Source of the DNA: a virus
DNA: 51,804 nt
Direction: 5' to 3' (one strand)
IMG/VR virus record: IMGVR_UViG_3300034110_000722
Span: 1 to 51,804 of that record
The notes below the pieces were generated by a model. That model worked only from the letters and a program-made list of their open reading frames with translations. It made no database searches and was not told the DNA's origin. Below are positions 7,406-14,908 of the stretch, piece by piece; within the stretch, counting starts at the first letter, position 1; every line of letters starts with the position of its first letter. The translations under genes were made by a program, and so were the position numbers.

Positions 7406-7554
7406 TGCACGTTGAATACATCCGCCGCCGCGCTGAAGCACTGCGCACAGCCGCTGCGACCACTATGGACCCGAGTGTGCGCGACGACTACACGTCCGGT
7501 GCGCGCTATCTGGATCTGGTCGCTGATGAACTTGCAGCGGGGTTTCATGAGTGA
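7405..7554 (+). CDS. Small hypothetical protein (49 aa)
   Basis: Starts at the ATG that shares one base with the methyltransferase stop (TGATG). Helical, with MHVEYIRRRAEALRTAAAT and YLDLVADELAAG. No family recognised. The real start is internal to a longer open stretch that would overlap the methyltransferase. Confidence 0.55.
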   Translation: MHVEYIRRRAEALRTAAATTMDPSVRDDYTSGARYLDLVADELAAGFHE

Positions 7555-7798
7555 ATGGCGACACCAGGGCAAGCAGGTGCTTCAGGACGGGCGGCATTTC
7601 GCAGATGCAGTCGGTGAGTTAGAAGCGTTGATGATCGTCAATGCCATGCGGGCGGTGGATGAGCGGGCTGACTGGTCTGCATCACGTGCCGCACTCTGCC
7701 GCCCCCGCCGCGAAGGTGACGAGTATGTGTGCTCAAAGGGGTGCGGCGTCCGATGGGATGTGCGGGAGCCTGCGCCGCGTTGTGGGAGAGCGATATGA
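7547..7798 (+). CDS. Small cysteine-containing protein (83 aa)
   Basis: ATG 7547 overlaps the preceding stop by 8 bases and is preferred to upstream starts. The N-terminal half is helical; the C-terminus has CRPRREGDEYVCSKGCGVRW and a later PRCGRAI, four or five cysteines that could hold a metal. No family recognised. Confidence 0.55.
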   Translation: MSEWRHQGKQVLQDGRHFADAVGELEALMIVNAMRAVDERADWSASRAALCRPRREGDEYVCSKGCGVRWDVREPAPRCGRAI

Positions 7799-8049
7799 CT
7801 GAGCAGGTGAAGCGTTTCGTGCTGTTCGCTGGGTCGGACTATTATCCATCAGGCGGATGGGACGATTTCAGAAGTTCACATGATACAATCGAAGAAGCCA
7901 TCGCAGCCGCAGCGCTTCCGCATCGTTGGGGAACTGACTGGTGGCAGGTTGTGGACATTCAGAACGGCTACAAAGCCGCCGATTCGTGGTATAACCCCAC
8001 CGGGGATCAAGCGGTTGCAGCGGCACGTGCTCGCTACGATGCAATCTGA
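7795..8049 (+). CDS. Conserved phage protein (84 aa)
   Basis: The opening MTEQVKRFVLFAGSDYYPSG then GWDDFRSSHDTIEEAIAAA, ending in WWQVVDIQNG, matches a short family seen in many phages (aromatic strand, YYPxGGWxDF, then an EEA helix). Function unknown. ATGA overlap with its upstream neighbour. Confidence 0.65.
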   Translation: MTEQVKRFVLFAGSDYYPSGGWDDFRSSHDTIEEAIAAAALPHRWGTDWWQVVDIQNGYKAADSWYNPTGDQAVAAARARYDAI

Positions 8050-8224
8050 TCTATTCCACGTCCCGCAGTGGCAAGTGAGCCAGTCGAGCGCTGGTCATAT
8101 GGTGCTGCTGCGGGACGGCTACCCGGTGGCTCAGGGCGCACTCAGCACCCTAAGCATTCATCCAAGCGCGCCGTTGTTCATCCGTGAAATGAGCGACGAT
8201 AGGATCACCAGCGACAAGCAGTGA
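8039..8224 (+). CDS. Small hypothetical protein (61 aa)
   Basis: Starts MQSDLFHVPQWQVSQSSAGH with a beta-rich MVLLRDGYPVAQGALSTL. It overlaps the preceding gene by 11 bases. Its last 75 bases lie antisense to the TetR-like gene, so the two operons converge with no terminator between them. No family recognised. Confidence 0.5.
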   Translation: MQSDLFHVPQWQVSQSSAGHMVLLRDGYPVAQGALSTLSIHPSAPLFIREMSDDRITSDKQ

Positions 8225-8449
8225 CTGGATGATCACCCGATCGCCTGCTGCGATGCCCGCCTGCTTCACTTCCTGCCGTAGCGCGGTGATGCCGCCCTCG
8301 AAGTGGAAAAGCACGCCAGCGTGGGACTTGCCGACGATCTTGCCGATGCCGCGCGCTGTCACAGCTGCCACGCCGCCCTGATGCCAGAGGGTGATACCCG
8401 CCTGGATCATTGCGGCTTTCTGCCGTTCGCCGTGCATATACTTTGCCAT
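8150..8449 (-). CDS. TetR-like HTH protein lacking a ligand domain (99 aa)
   Basis: Residues 8-55 follow the TetR N-terminal pattern: a first helix (RQKAAMIQAGITLWHQGG), then AVTARGIGKIVGKSHAGVLF as recognition unit, then HFEGG and a start of helix 4. The usual C-terminal ligand-binding and dimer domain is reduced to about 40 residues. It is the last gene of the leftward operon and a candidate regulator of phage or host genes. Confidence 0.6.
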   Translation of the reverse strand: MAKYMHGERQKAAMIQAGITLWHQGGVAAVTARGIGKIVGKSHAGVLFHFEGGITALRQEVKQAGIAAGDRVIIQSLLVAGDPIVAHFTDEQRRAWMNA

Positions 8450-8471
8450 ATCTCAGTAATGCCCTGAAACC

Positions 8472-8693
8472 TTACAGGCTGTCAAGCCACAGGTCAGCAG
8501 GTGCCGCCCTGTAAGGCCCGTCAAGCGCAACAGTGGCGCGGTGTGTCAGTGCGTCAGGGACTGCTTCGTATGACCACCCGCGCCGCCCTTTGCAGGCTGC
8601 GACAGCCTGTTCGCGCCGTACAACCGCTCGCTTGACGCACTGCTGCGCATCTCGGATGATGAACACTGTGCCGCGATCGGCTAGAGGGTGCAT
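8472..8693 (-). CDS. Small hypothetical protein (73 aa)
   Basis: Starts at ATG 8693, which overlaps the end of the VRR-NUC gene by 13 bases; longer starts would overlap that gene completely. Basic, with DRGTVFIIRDAQQCVKRAVV and GRRGWSYEAVPDALTH. No family recognised; position suggests a link to the nuclease and helicase upstream. Confidence 0.5.
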   Translation of the reverse strand: MHPLADRGTVFIIRDAQQCVKRAVVRREQAVAACKGRRGWSYEAVPDALTHRATVALDGPYRAAPADLWLDSL

Positions 8694-9067
8694 AGCGACC
8701 GCACCTGCGCCGGATCGGTCACGAAGCCCCCGATGCCCCCGACCGATCGGATCAGGTCGATAAAGCGCGCTTGAGCCGCTGCCCGCTGATCGCCGGGGGT
8801 CATGTGCCAGTCGGAATGCTTGCATTCAATCGCTGTGAAGACACCGAGCGTGCGCCCCACATGATGCGGTTGGATCAGGACGGGCATGACTCCGATAAGG
8901 TCGCTGCTGGCGAGCGCCCGGTTCATTTGCTGAGAGTCGTTGCAGAGACCGTATCGAATGATGCGACCCTGCTTGTCCTCACAGGCTCCCACGTTGTTGC
9001 GATAGGCGAGCGCGCCGAGGCGTGCGAGTTCGAGGCGGACGCGCTGCTGTACGGCTGATTCAAGCAT
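8681..9067 (-). CDS. VRR-NUC domain nuclease
   Basis: 128 residues starting MLESAVQQRVRLELARLGAL. The PD-(D/E)XK elements are visible: Glu in the first helix, SSDLIGVMPV (Asp), FTAIECKHSDW (E-x-K), then a DQRAAAQARFIDLI helix with GGIGGFV. This is the VRR-NUC layout; such phage proteins act as structure-specific nucleases beside SF2 helicases. That fits the helicase encoded upstream in this operon. Start overlaps the methyltransferase stop. Confidence 0.8.
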   Translation of the reverse strand: MLESAVQQRVRLELARLGALAYRNNVGACEDKQGRIIRYGLCNDSQQMNRALASSDLIGVMPVLIQPHHVGRTLGVFTAIECKHSDWHMTPGDQRAAAQARFIDLIRSVGGIGGFVTDPAQVRSLCTL

Positions 9068-9752
9068 TGATTTCGCTCCACACCCGACCGACTGCGGGGT
9101 AATAGTACGCCTGATCACGCTCAATCGACAACCATCTGCGACCTGTGCGCTCTGCTGCAACCGCTGTGGTTCCACTGCCGCCAAACGGGTCGAGTACCAG
9201 ATCACCTACGTCTGTGCTGTTCTCAATATAATGACACATTAATTCGGCTGGTTTTTCTGTCGGATGTCTTTTGTTGCGAGGGTTGTCAAACTTGAAACCT
9301 TGCGATGAAGACATGTCGTTGATGGGCTTTACGGGTCGTTTCGCTGCGAAAATTGTATATTCACAGTCCTTCATATACCATCTGTTTGCAGTCTTATTAT
9401 TCTTATCCCATCGAAGCAGGTTGTGAAAATGAAAACCGTGTTCTTCGACAGCATTCAAAGCGTCACGAAGGTTAAGGTTGTTAGTCATAAGATAAAGATG
9501 CGACGCCGGTTTTAACACTCGATGTAAAACAGGCAAGTAATCGTCAAAATTGATTTCGTTGTGTGTGAAAATTTTACCATCGTTCTTTGAAAGCACTGAG
9601 GTTTTCCAACCTGCTGCAAGTTTAGATGATGTACCACCACTAATCACTTTATATGGTGGATCAGTAACAACGCAATCAACACTGCCATCCGGCACAGCCG
9701 ACAGCAAATCAAGGCAGTCACCCAGCCAGAACTCTCCGTTGCCGATCTTCAT
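9060..9752 (-). CDS. DNA methyltransferase (N4-cytosine or N6-adenine, beta class)
   Basis: 230 residues from an ATG overlapping the helicase stop (ATGA). The catalytic DPPY lies at residues 31-34 (DCVVTDPPYKV), before the AdoMet motif DPFGGSGTTAVAAERTGRRW near the C-terminus, the order of beta-class N4/N6 methyltransferases. RHPTEKPAELM is typical of the family. The central third (about 9200-9670) is much richer in A/T than both ends, which suggests replacement of the target-recognition region by recombination. The target base cannot be decided from sequence. Confidence 0.85.
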   Translation of the reverse strand: MKIGNGEFWLGDCLDLLSAVPDGSVDCVVTDPPYKVISGGTSSKLAAGWKTSVLSKNDGKIFTHNEINFDDYLPVLHRVLKPASHLYLMTNNLNLRDALNAVEEHGFHFHNLLRWDKNNKTANRWYMKDCEYTIFAAKRPVKPINDMSSSQGFKFDNPRNKRHPTEKPAELMCHYIENSTDVGDLVLDPFGGSGTTAVAAERTGRRWLSIERDQAYYYPAVGRVWSEINA

Positions 9753-11392
9753 ACCTGATACCAACCCTCCACCTTAGCAGCCAGCGCATCCATCTCAGCG
9801 CGCTTCCCGGCCATTGCAGTCAACACGTCCACACCGGTCGTCAGGTAAAAGCGCCGCAATATGCTCTGATCACTCTCACCCGCAGCACGTCGCACACCCG
9901 CCCACTGCTCGATGGCCTGCTTCAGACGTTCTTGGCTGGCATGACGCTCCATCTGCCGGTTCACCGCACCCGCAGCAGCCACCGGCCCCGCGACAGCCCC
10001 CACACGTTCCGCAACGTCGCCGGGTGCCTCAAGCTGCATCGCAGCGCGCATTGCGGCAAGTGTGGCGCGGTCGAGCAGCATCAGATCCCCGTCCACCTGC
10101 TCGATGCTGCGTGCGCCGCCCTCTGGCACAGGCGGTGCCTCGCCGCAATACGGACAGGCTGGCAGGCAGCGCTCATACGGGCGGCTGCACGACCGGCAGG
10201 CAGTGAGCGGTATGTCGTCTGGATCAGGCTCGCGCCTGCTGCGTTTGTCGCGGCGGTCGAGCGTCCACAGTCGGGGCCGGTCAGGCAGTCCGTGGCGTTT
10301 CCAATTGCTCACGTGGTCGATCACCCAGCCCGTCGTTTTGCCGGGGAAGACACGCATTGCACGTCCGAACATCTGAAGAAACTTGTTCAGCGATGCAGTT
10401 GGACGGGCCATGATGACCACTTCACACGCGGGCACGTTGAATCCCTCATCGAACAGATCGACGTTTACCAGCACCTGAATGCGACCGTCCTTGAAGCGGC
10501 GGATCATGTCACGCCTGACACCCGTGTCGGTCTTGGCGCTGACCGAAGCAGCTGGAATACCCGCTTCATTGAAGCGACTGGCGATTTCATTGGACGTTTC
10601 AACATCTGTAGCAAAGCAGATGGCGCGCTTGCCGTTCACCCAGCGTTGATACTCTGCAACCACATCCCCGACGATGTGCGACTTCTTGGATGCTTCGCGC
10701 ATCTTTACAGGACTGAAGTCGCCCTTCGCAGTGATCGCATCGTCACCGATTTCATAGTCCGACACCGGCACAATGATTTCATATTCGGACAGCGCACCCA
10801 TGTCGATCAGTTCGCGCATGGTAGGCCCGACACACATTGCATCAAACAGCCCCTCGTGATGACGACCGAGACCGTTACCGTCTGCGCGCGACGGGCAGGC
10901 TGTCACACCGAGACCGAATGCGTTCGGGAACAGTTCGACCGCCTTGCCCCAGGTGTTGCCTTTCAGCAGGTGGTGGGACTCATCGAGTGTCCAGCGGTTT
11001 ACTTGCTGACCCCACGACCGCAGTTCATCAATGCGGCTCATGATCGTTTGGACTGAGCCGACCGCGCAACGTGCGTCAGGGTTGTAAAATGACCGCCCGA
11101 ACTCAGCGCGGTGTTCTGCTACGATGCCAGCGATCGTTGATTTGCTGCCGATGATGCGATGCGGAATGCCGCGCTCTGCAACAGCCAGTGACATTTGCCC
11201 AACGAGTTCATTGCGGTGTGCCATGATACACTCAGTAAGACCCTGATTGTGCCCGTCGAGAATGATGTCCGTAGAAAGCACGGTCTTGCCACTGCCGGTT
11301 GGCGCGATCGCAAGCACGTTGCGAGCGCCGTTCTGCCACGCTTCATAGATGCGCCGCTTCAAGTCTGCTTGGTCTGGGCGGAGTGTGATCAT
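9749..11392 (-). CDS. Superfamily 2 DNA helicase (intact copy)
   Basis: 547 residues. Walker A APTGSGKT at 30-37, motif II LDESHH at 136-141, motif III-like GVTACPSR, and a helicase C domain with FDEGFNVP and QMFGRAMRV. A zinc ribbon (CRSC...CPYC) follows about residue 400, then a helical C-terminus. This DEAD/H-type phage helicase probably remodels forks or recombination intermediates. Its ATG overlaps the HNH stop (ATGA). A second, broken copy of its N-terminus lies on the other side of the HNH gene. Confidence 0.88.
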   Translation of the reverse strand: MITLRPDQADLKRRIYEAWQNGARNVLAIAPTGSGKTVLSTDIILDGHNQGLTECIMAHRNELVGQMSLAVAERGIPHRIIGSKSTIAGIVAEHRAEFGRSFYNPDARCAVGSVQTIMSRIDELRSWGQQVNRWTLDESHHLLKGNTWGKAVELFPNAFGLGVTACPSRADGNGLGRHHEGLFDAMCVGPTMRELIDMGALSEYEIIVPVSDYEIGDDAITAKGDFSPVKMREASKKSHIVGDVVAEYQRWVNGKRAICFATDVETSNEIASRFNEAGIPAASVSAKTDTGVRRDMIRRFKDGRIQVLVNVDLFDEGFNVPACEVVIMARPTASLNKFLQMFGRAMRVFPGKTTGWVIDHVSNWKRHGLPDRPRLWTLDRRDKRSRREPDPDDIPLTACRSCSRPYERCLPACPYCGEAPPVPEGGARSIEQVDGDLMLLDRATLAAMRAAMQLEAPGDVAERVGAVAGPVAAAGAVNRQMERHASQERLKQAIEQWAGVRRAAGESDQSILRRFYLTTGVDVLTAMAGKRAEMDALAAKVEGWYQV

Positions 11393-11970
11393 TTGTTGAA
11401 CTCAACCACACACTTGCAGAACATAATGTACTCTTCGTCCGTCATCTGATTTTTACCAATGTTGTAAGCCACACACACGACCTGAACGTTATCATCGGTG
11501 TAAGGGCCGAAGGGGTCTATTTTATCCAGCGATGGTGCGAAAGGGTTGTTCTGCTTTTCGGGGTGTGGTCTCAAATCGAACGGTATTGCTGTTCGTTCGC
11601 AGAAGCCTCTCGCTACCGCTTTTTCAATTTTTTCATAGGACAGATCGAAAAATATGTTGTTTTTCTTCGCTCTAACCTGAGCGCCTTTCCACATCTGTTT
11701 TGATCTGCCTCTTATCGACGACCGGTATCTGTCAGCGATACGCTTGTAGTCTTCAGCATGTTCAACTCTGTATCTTTTTTGACGCGCTCTTATTTCTTCT
11801 CGGTTCTGTTCATAGCGATTTTTGTGTTTCTCTTTGTTTCGCAGGTAAGAATCGCGGTTGTCTTCTCTACCACAGGGCTTGCATCTTTTTTGCAACCCGT
11901 CTTTAAACGCTTTGTTTTTCGCAAAGTCGCTGAATGGTTTCTCGATTTTACACTTATCACAACGCTTCAT
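11389..11970 (-). CDS. Free-standing HNH homing-type endonuclease (copy 2)
   Basis: 193 residues from ATG 11970. N-terminal zinc finger MKRCDKCKIEKPF...RCKPCGR, long Arg/Glu-rich helix, then the HNH core PSLDKIDPFGPYTDDNVQVV and CVAYNIGKNQM shared with copies 1 and 3. The gene starts at the point where a helicase reading frame breaks off in its P-loop and ends on the ATG of the intact helicase, so it interrupts a helicase locus. A/T-rich relative to neighbours. Confidence 0.88.
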   Translation of the reverse strand: MKRCDKCKIEKPFSDFAKNKAFKDGLQKRCKPCGREDNRDSYLRNKEKHKNRYEQNREEIRARQKRYRVEHAEDYKRIADRYRSSIRGRSKQMWKGAQVRAKKNNIFFDLSYEKIEKAVARGFCERTAIPFDLRPHPEKQNNPFAPSLDKIDPFGPYTDDNVQVVCVAYNIGKNQMTDEEYIMFCKCVVEFNK

Positions 11971-12080
11971 ATCTTGTAACCAGTCGGCATGATGGCGAGC
12001 ACGTTGCGGTTGCCAGCTTGGTACGACTGGTAGATGCGCGCGATGATGTCGGATTGGTAGGGGCGCAGTTGGATTGTCAC
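11967..12080 (-). pseudogene. Truncated N-terminus of an SF2 helicase
   Basis: Translation from GTG 12080 gives 37 residues, VTIQLRPYQSDIIARIYQSY then QAGNRNVLAIMPTG, and stops after YKI. It aligns with residues 1-33 of the intact helicase (MITLRPDQADLKRRIYEAWQ then NGARNVLAIAPTG) and ends in the middle of the Walker A motif. GTG overlaps the stop of the gene upstream (GTGA), so this was the normal helicase start before the HNH gene arrived. The DNA is diverged from the intact copy, so this is not a recent duplication. Confidence 0.8.
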
Positions 12081-12694
12081 AGCGTGGCACCCCATTGTTC
12101 GGCCATCGCAGCGGCAAAACCGGCATAGAAGCGTGATCGCTCGTGCCCACGGTTCGGCCCAGGCGACATGTAGTGGATGCGCTCCCGTTCACGCTTCGGG
12201 AGTGTCATCATGTGTTCGTACACATTGTTCGTCTCCACCAGTCGCGGTAGGTTCCACAGCGCGAAACCTGTTTTCTTCTGCTCCGGGTGCCCGTGCTGCC
12301 ACGGGTGAATGTACTGCACGTCAGCTTGGTATGCACCACGCAGGACGGGGAATATAACTGACGCGGGGTTTTCGACCGCAACACGATCGCTCTGAGCGCG
12401 TGCAAGCCCTACAGTCTCGCACGTCCAGGCGATTGCCGCCAAACGCTTTCCGTAACCCGAGGATGTGGTTCCGTAGTGCATGTTACCGCAGACGGCCATT
12501 GCAGTGCAGTCAGGGTGCAGAACGATCAAGTCCCACCGCCGCAGCATGATAGCCGCCCGCACATCGCATTGCATGTGCCAAGTCGGATCACCTTCGCACG
12601 GCTTCAGGTCGCACGAGAATGCGTCGTGCCCGCAAGCACGGAACGCATCTCGCACTGTGGCGGAATACTCGCAACCAATCAGAACTGCTGTCAC
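12077..12694 (-). CDS. C5-cytosine-methyltransferase-like phage protein
   Basis: 205 residues. The start VTAVLIGCEYSATVRDAFRA is the AdoMet motif I region of phage Dcm-like proteins; CDLKPCEGD follows, then LIVLHPDCTAMAVCGN at the catalytic loop and VENPASVI at the ENV position. The loop normally has a Pro-Cys pair (HPPCT); here Pro is replaced by Asp (HPDCT). No clear target-recognition domain. It may be a cytosine methyltransferase, a base-modification relative or inactive. Confidence 0.65.
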   Translation of the reverse strand: MTAVLIGCEYSATVRDAFRACGHDAFSCDLKPCEGDPTWHMQCDVRAAIMLRRWDLIVLHPDCTAMAVCGNMHYGTTSSGYGKRLAAIAWTCETVGLARAQSDRVAVENPASVIFPVLRGAYQADVQYIHPWQHGHPEQKKTGFALWNLPRLVETNNVYEHMMTLPKRERERIHYMSPGPNRGHERSRFYAGFAAAMAEQWGATL

Positions 12695-13119
12695 TTCCGA
12701 CTCACCACCCAAATTTCCCAATACCCGCACGACCCGACGCGCTTGATGCTGGTCGGCACCCATGCCGGATCGTGAACCACTGCGCCGCCTTGGCAGACGA
12801 CCACGTGATCGCCGCCCGCTCTGGTGTCGCTCGTGGTCGAGCCGAACAGCATCCAAGTGGTGTCAGGGTTGTTCGCGCCCATCCAGTCCAGCACGTCTTG
12901 CAGCGGCTGATCGTCCAGCGCAAACGCTGTGATCGTAAGCCCCCGCAAACCCAGCCAACGCCGCGCACTGGCACGTGCTTCTGTGCCGGTTGCGGCAAGG
13001 TCTGCAAAGTGCGGCACGTGCTCAGGGTCGAGATCCATGATCGACGCGATGCAGGCGCGCAGGCAGTCACCGTAGGACTGTGGGGGATCGTGGCGATTGC
13101 GGCACATTACGGGGGTCAC
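12691..13119 (-). CDS. Papain/C39-like phage protein
   Basis: 142 residues from GTG overlapping the upstream stop. YGDCLRACIASIMDLDPEHV with PHFAD is the signature of a widespread phage family that resembles papain-like peptidases: a Cys in the first helix, then DHVVVCQGGAVVHDP holding the His-Asp pair. Activity is not established for the family. It sits between the clamp-like and methyltransferase genes. Confidence 0.6.
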   Translation of the reverse strand: MTPVMCRNRHDPPQSYGDCLRACIASIMDLDPEHVPHFADLAATGTEARASARRWLGLRGLTITAFALDDQPLQDVLDWMGANNPDTTWMLFGSTTSDTRAGGDHVVVCQGGAVVHDPAWVPTSIKRVGSCGYWEIWVVSRK

Positions 13120-13721
13120 TTACACCACCCCGGCACAGCAGCTGCGACATGCGAGCGACCGTCCGTCACCCACGGTCTGAAAAATGCGACCCAATGTGCA
13201 GCATCCGAATCACGGACGCAGGTGGGTCGATTGCGCGGGTCAAGGTTCTGCTCCAACGTGACAACGCCGCTGGGTGCAGCCTTGAGCAATTGCGTCAGAC
13301 TGAGCAGATCGAGCGTCATGTGGCCCTGAGCAGCAGGCAGCGGTGTGCGGCACGGCTCAACGATTCGCTCATTCCAGGCGTCGAAGTCGGTGCCCGCGTC
13401 GGGCCAGTAGCCGATATTCTCCGAGATGCTGCACCCGAACGTGGTGATCGCGGTGGTGTAGCGCAGCGCCTCGACAGGTGTGAAGTCGATGAAGCCGCTG
13501 AACTGCGCCTCAGTGCGGCATTGCTCGACAAGCGCTGGGGTGGCGCGGATGTAGAAGGTGCCGGTGAACGGCTCGACTTCCTCGATCACGAGGTATGAGC
13601 GGTTTGATGCAAGAATCTTGCCGTTCTCAAGCCTGAAGCACTTGAAGGCTTCGTCGCAGTCCGAATCGGGTGCAGCGACGACATGGGACAGGCGAGCAAT
13701 GGTGTCGCAGGGGATACGCAT
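13116..13721 (-). CDS. Possible divergent sliding-clamp-like protein
   Basis: 201 residues, first gene of the leftward operon. Segments such as FKCFRLENGKILASNRSYLV, IGYWPDAGTDFDAW and NRPTCVRDSDAAHWVAFFRP recall beta-clamp domains (ligand-like strand pairs and a YPD-type segment), but only about one and a half such domains would fit. The link to replication is inferred from neighbours. It could equally be an unrelated phage protein. Confidence 0.35.
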   Translation of the reverse strand: MRIPCDTIARLSHVVAAPDSDCDEAFKCFRLENGKILASNRSYLVIEEVEPFTGTFYIRATPALVEQCRTEAQFSGFIDFTPVEALRYTTAITTFGCSISENIGYWPDAGTDFDAWNERIVEPCRTPLPAAQGHMTLDLLSLTQLLKAAPSGVVTLEQNLDPRNRPTCVRDSDAAHWVAFFRPWVTDGRSHVAAAVPGWCK

Positions 13722-13741
13722 GTGATGGTGGCTCCAGTCGA

Positions 13742-13755
13742 GATACTTACCGCAT
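13742..13755 (-). promoter_or_regulatory. Leftward TAAGTA element
   Basis: On the minus strand the 14-mer ATGCGGTAAGTATC lies 20 bases before the leftward start. The identical 14-mer lies before the scaffold gene (41316-41329), where a TTGCAC box stands 17 bases upstream. Here no good -35 lies at that distance (TTGACT at 13780-13775 is 25 bases away), so activation or a shared operator is possible. Confidence 0.45.
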
Positions 13756-13770
13756 TGAAGGTTTTTTCGC

Positions 13771-13799
13771 TTGCAGTCAACCCGTCACGTATGTATCAC
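13771..13799 (+). promoter_or_regulatory. Rightward promoter of the replication operon
   Basis: TTGCAG (13771-13776), 17-base spacer, TATCAC (13794-13799). The same -10 TATCAC with 17-base spacing occurs before the coat gene. The -35 box lies in TTGCAGTCAA, whose complement gives TTGACT, so rightward and leftward polymerase sites would overlap. Confidence 0.55.
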
Positions 13800-13828
13800 C
13801 GCGACAGAAACAACGGAGAATCACCCTC

Positions 13829-14710
13829 ATGACTGCTTCACTCACTCTTACGGGATCGGTCGCCGCACTGACCGCCGCTCTTGCTGCTTTTGAGCGTGTC
13901 GATGGTGAGCCTGACGCTGGCTCTCGGACTGTCGCGCCGCTAACGCCTGCCAACAGCACGCTGTCGCAGGCGATCAGTTTCGCGGTTGCGGCTGACGCGG
14001 GAAACCCTTCCACCGACACTGGTGCTGGTATTCCGCAACAGATGCCGAGCCTGTCCGTTCCGAGTGGGGCTGCTCCGATCCCGACTGCCCCGATGCCGAG
14101 CATGTCGCCCGTCTCGACTACCATCCCTGCCATCCAGGATGGCGAGGATGATGAGGATGAAGCGGGTGCTGACACGGACGGCACCGGCACGGACGCTGAA
14201 GGTCTGCCGTGGGATGCGCGCATTCACTCGTCAAGCAAGAAAAAGACCGACAAGGGCTTGTGGGCTGCACGTCGCGGCGGGCCGAAGGGCGCGGAACTCG
14301 CGGTAATCAAGGACGAACTGCGCGGTGTGACGCAGGTGCCAATGCCGCTTCCGGTCGCACTCACACCTGTCCCGATGCCGCCGCCCGTGATTGAGCAGCC
14401 GGTCGCTGCACCGCTGCCGATGCCTGCTGTGATGCCGCCGCCCGTCCCGATGCCCGTTGCACCTGAGCCGGTCGCTGCACCGCTGCCTATGCCCACACCT
14501 GAGCCGGTCGCTGCACCCGCAGCAGCCGAAGAATGGGATTTCGCAAAGCTGATGGCACAGATCGGGCCGAAGATGGGCACCGTGATCGACCCGCAGTATC
14601 TGGCCCAGGTGTGCCAGCACTACGGCATTGGTGCGATCACCGACACTGCCACGAAGCCGGAACTGATCGGGCAGATCGTGGCGCAGTTCCAAGCGGATGG
14701 CCGCTGGTAA
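13829..14710 (+). CDS. Phage protein with Pro-rich linker and LPWD motif
   Basis: 293 residues with GGAG 9 bases before ATG. Residues 1-130 are Ala/Ser/Pro-rich with an acidic patch. GLPWDARIHSSSKKKTDKGL then WAARRG (about 130-153) is a short conserved motif found in many phage replication-region proteins. A long Pro/Met/Val repeat (MPxPV, EPVAAP) follows, then a compact helical C-terminus (KLMAQIGPKMG, VCQHYGIGAI). It lies at the head of the ssDNA-binding, nuclease and polymerase operon and may bind DNA or a replication partner. N-terminus MTASLTLTGSVAALTAALAA resembles leaders of other proteins here. Confidence 0.65.
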   Translation: MTASLTLTGSVAALTAALAAFERVDGEPDAGSRTVAPLTPANSTLSQAISFAVAADAGNPSTDTGAGIPQQMPSLSVPSGAAPIPTAPMPSMSPVSTTIPAIQDGEDDEDEAGADTDGTGTDAEGLPWDARIHSSSKKKTDKGLWAARRGGPKGAELAVIKDELRGVTQVPMPLPVALTPVPMPPPVIEQPVAAPLPMPAVMPPPVPMPVAPEPVAAPLPMPTPEPVAAPAAAEEWDFAKLMAQIGPKMGTVIDPQYLAQVCQHYGIGAITDTATKPELIGQIVAQFQADGRW

Positions 14711-14908
14711 ATCATAAGGTGAAACGTCGCGCGCCTGTTGCAACAGGTTCGGTCTGAGTAGCCTGAAGACACACGATAGGGGATCGGGCTGCGCGACACT
14801 GTGGCTTCTAACCCAACAAGAGATGTGGTCCGAGTTTCTTCGTGTGAGGTTGGCAGGGCGCGTGTCGATGACCCCTGCCAACCATCGGATGAGATGGAGT
14901 TTTACGGT
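14711..14908 (+). other. Structured gap inside the replication operon
   Basis: A rare long gap in a tightly packed operon. It holds a perfect 14-base palindrome CCTGTTGCAACAGG (14734-14747), a pairing GTCGCGC (14726-14732) with GCGCGAC (14791-14797) that closes a 72-base region, and a perfect 10-base stem GTTGGCAGGG / CCCTGCCAAC (14849-14858 / 14873-14882). The last hairpin has no T tract. A 29-codon frame from ATG 14823 ends in the next start (ATGA) and could be a leader peptide. Confidence 0.45.

Noticed and set aside
9932-11056. 374-codon + strand frame opposite the SF2 helicase
   Set aside because: Antisense shadow; helicase motifs on the other strand are complete.
11971-12192. Longer N-terminus for HNH copy 2
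   Set aside because: The extension is out of frame with the helicase stub and unlike the other two HNH proteins, which begin at the zinc finger.
12694-12856. 54-residue N-terminal extension of the C5-methyltransferase-like protein
   Set aside because: It overlaps the upstream gene fully and is Arg-rich shadow sequence; the GTGA junction at 12694 is the natural start.
14726-14797. tRNA-like fold of 72 bases with a 7-bp closing stem
   Set aside because: No pairing T arm, no GTTC-type T loop, no proper anticodon arm and no T at position 8.
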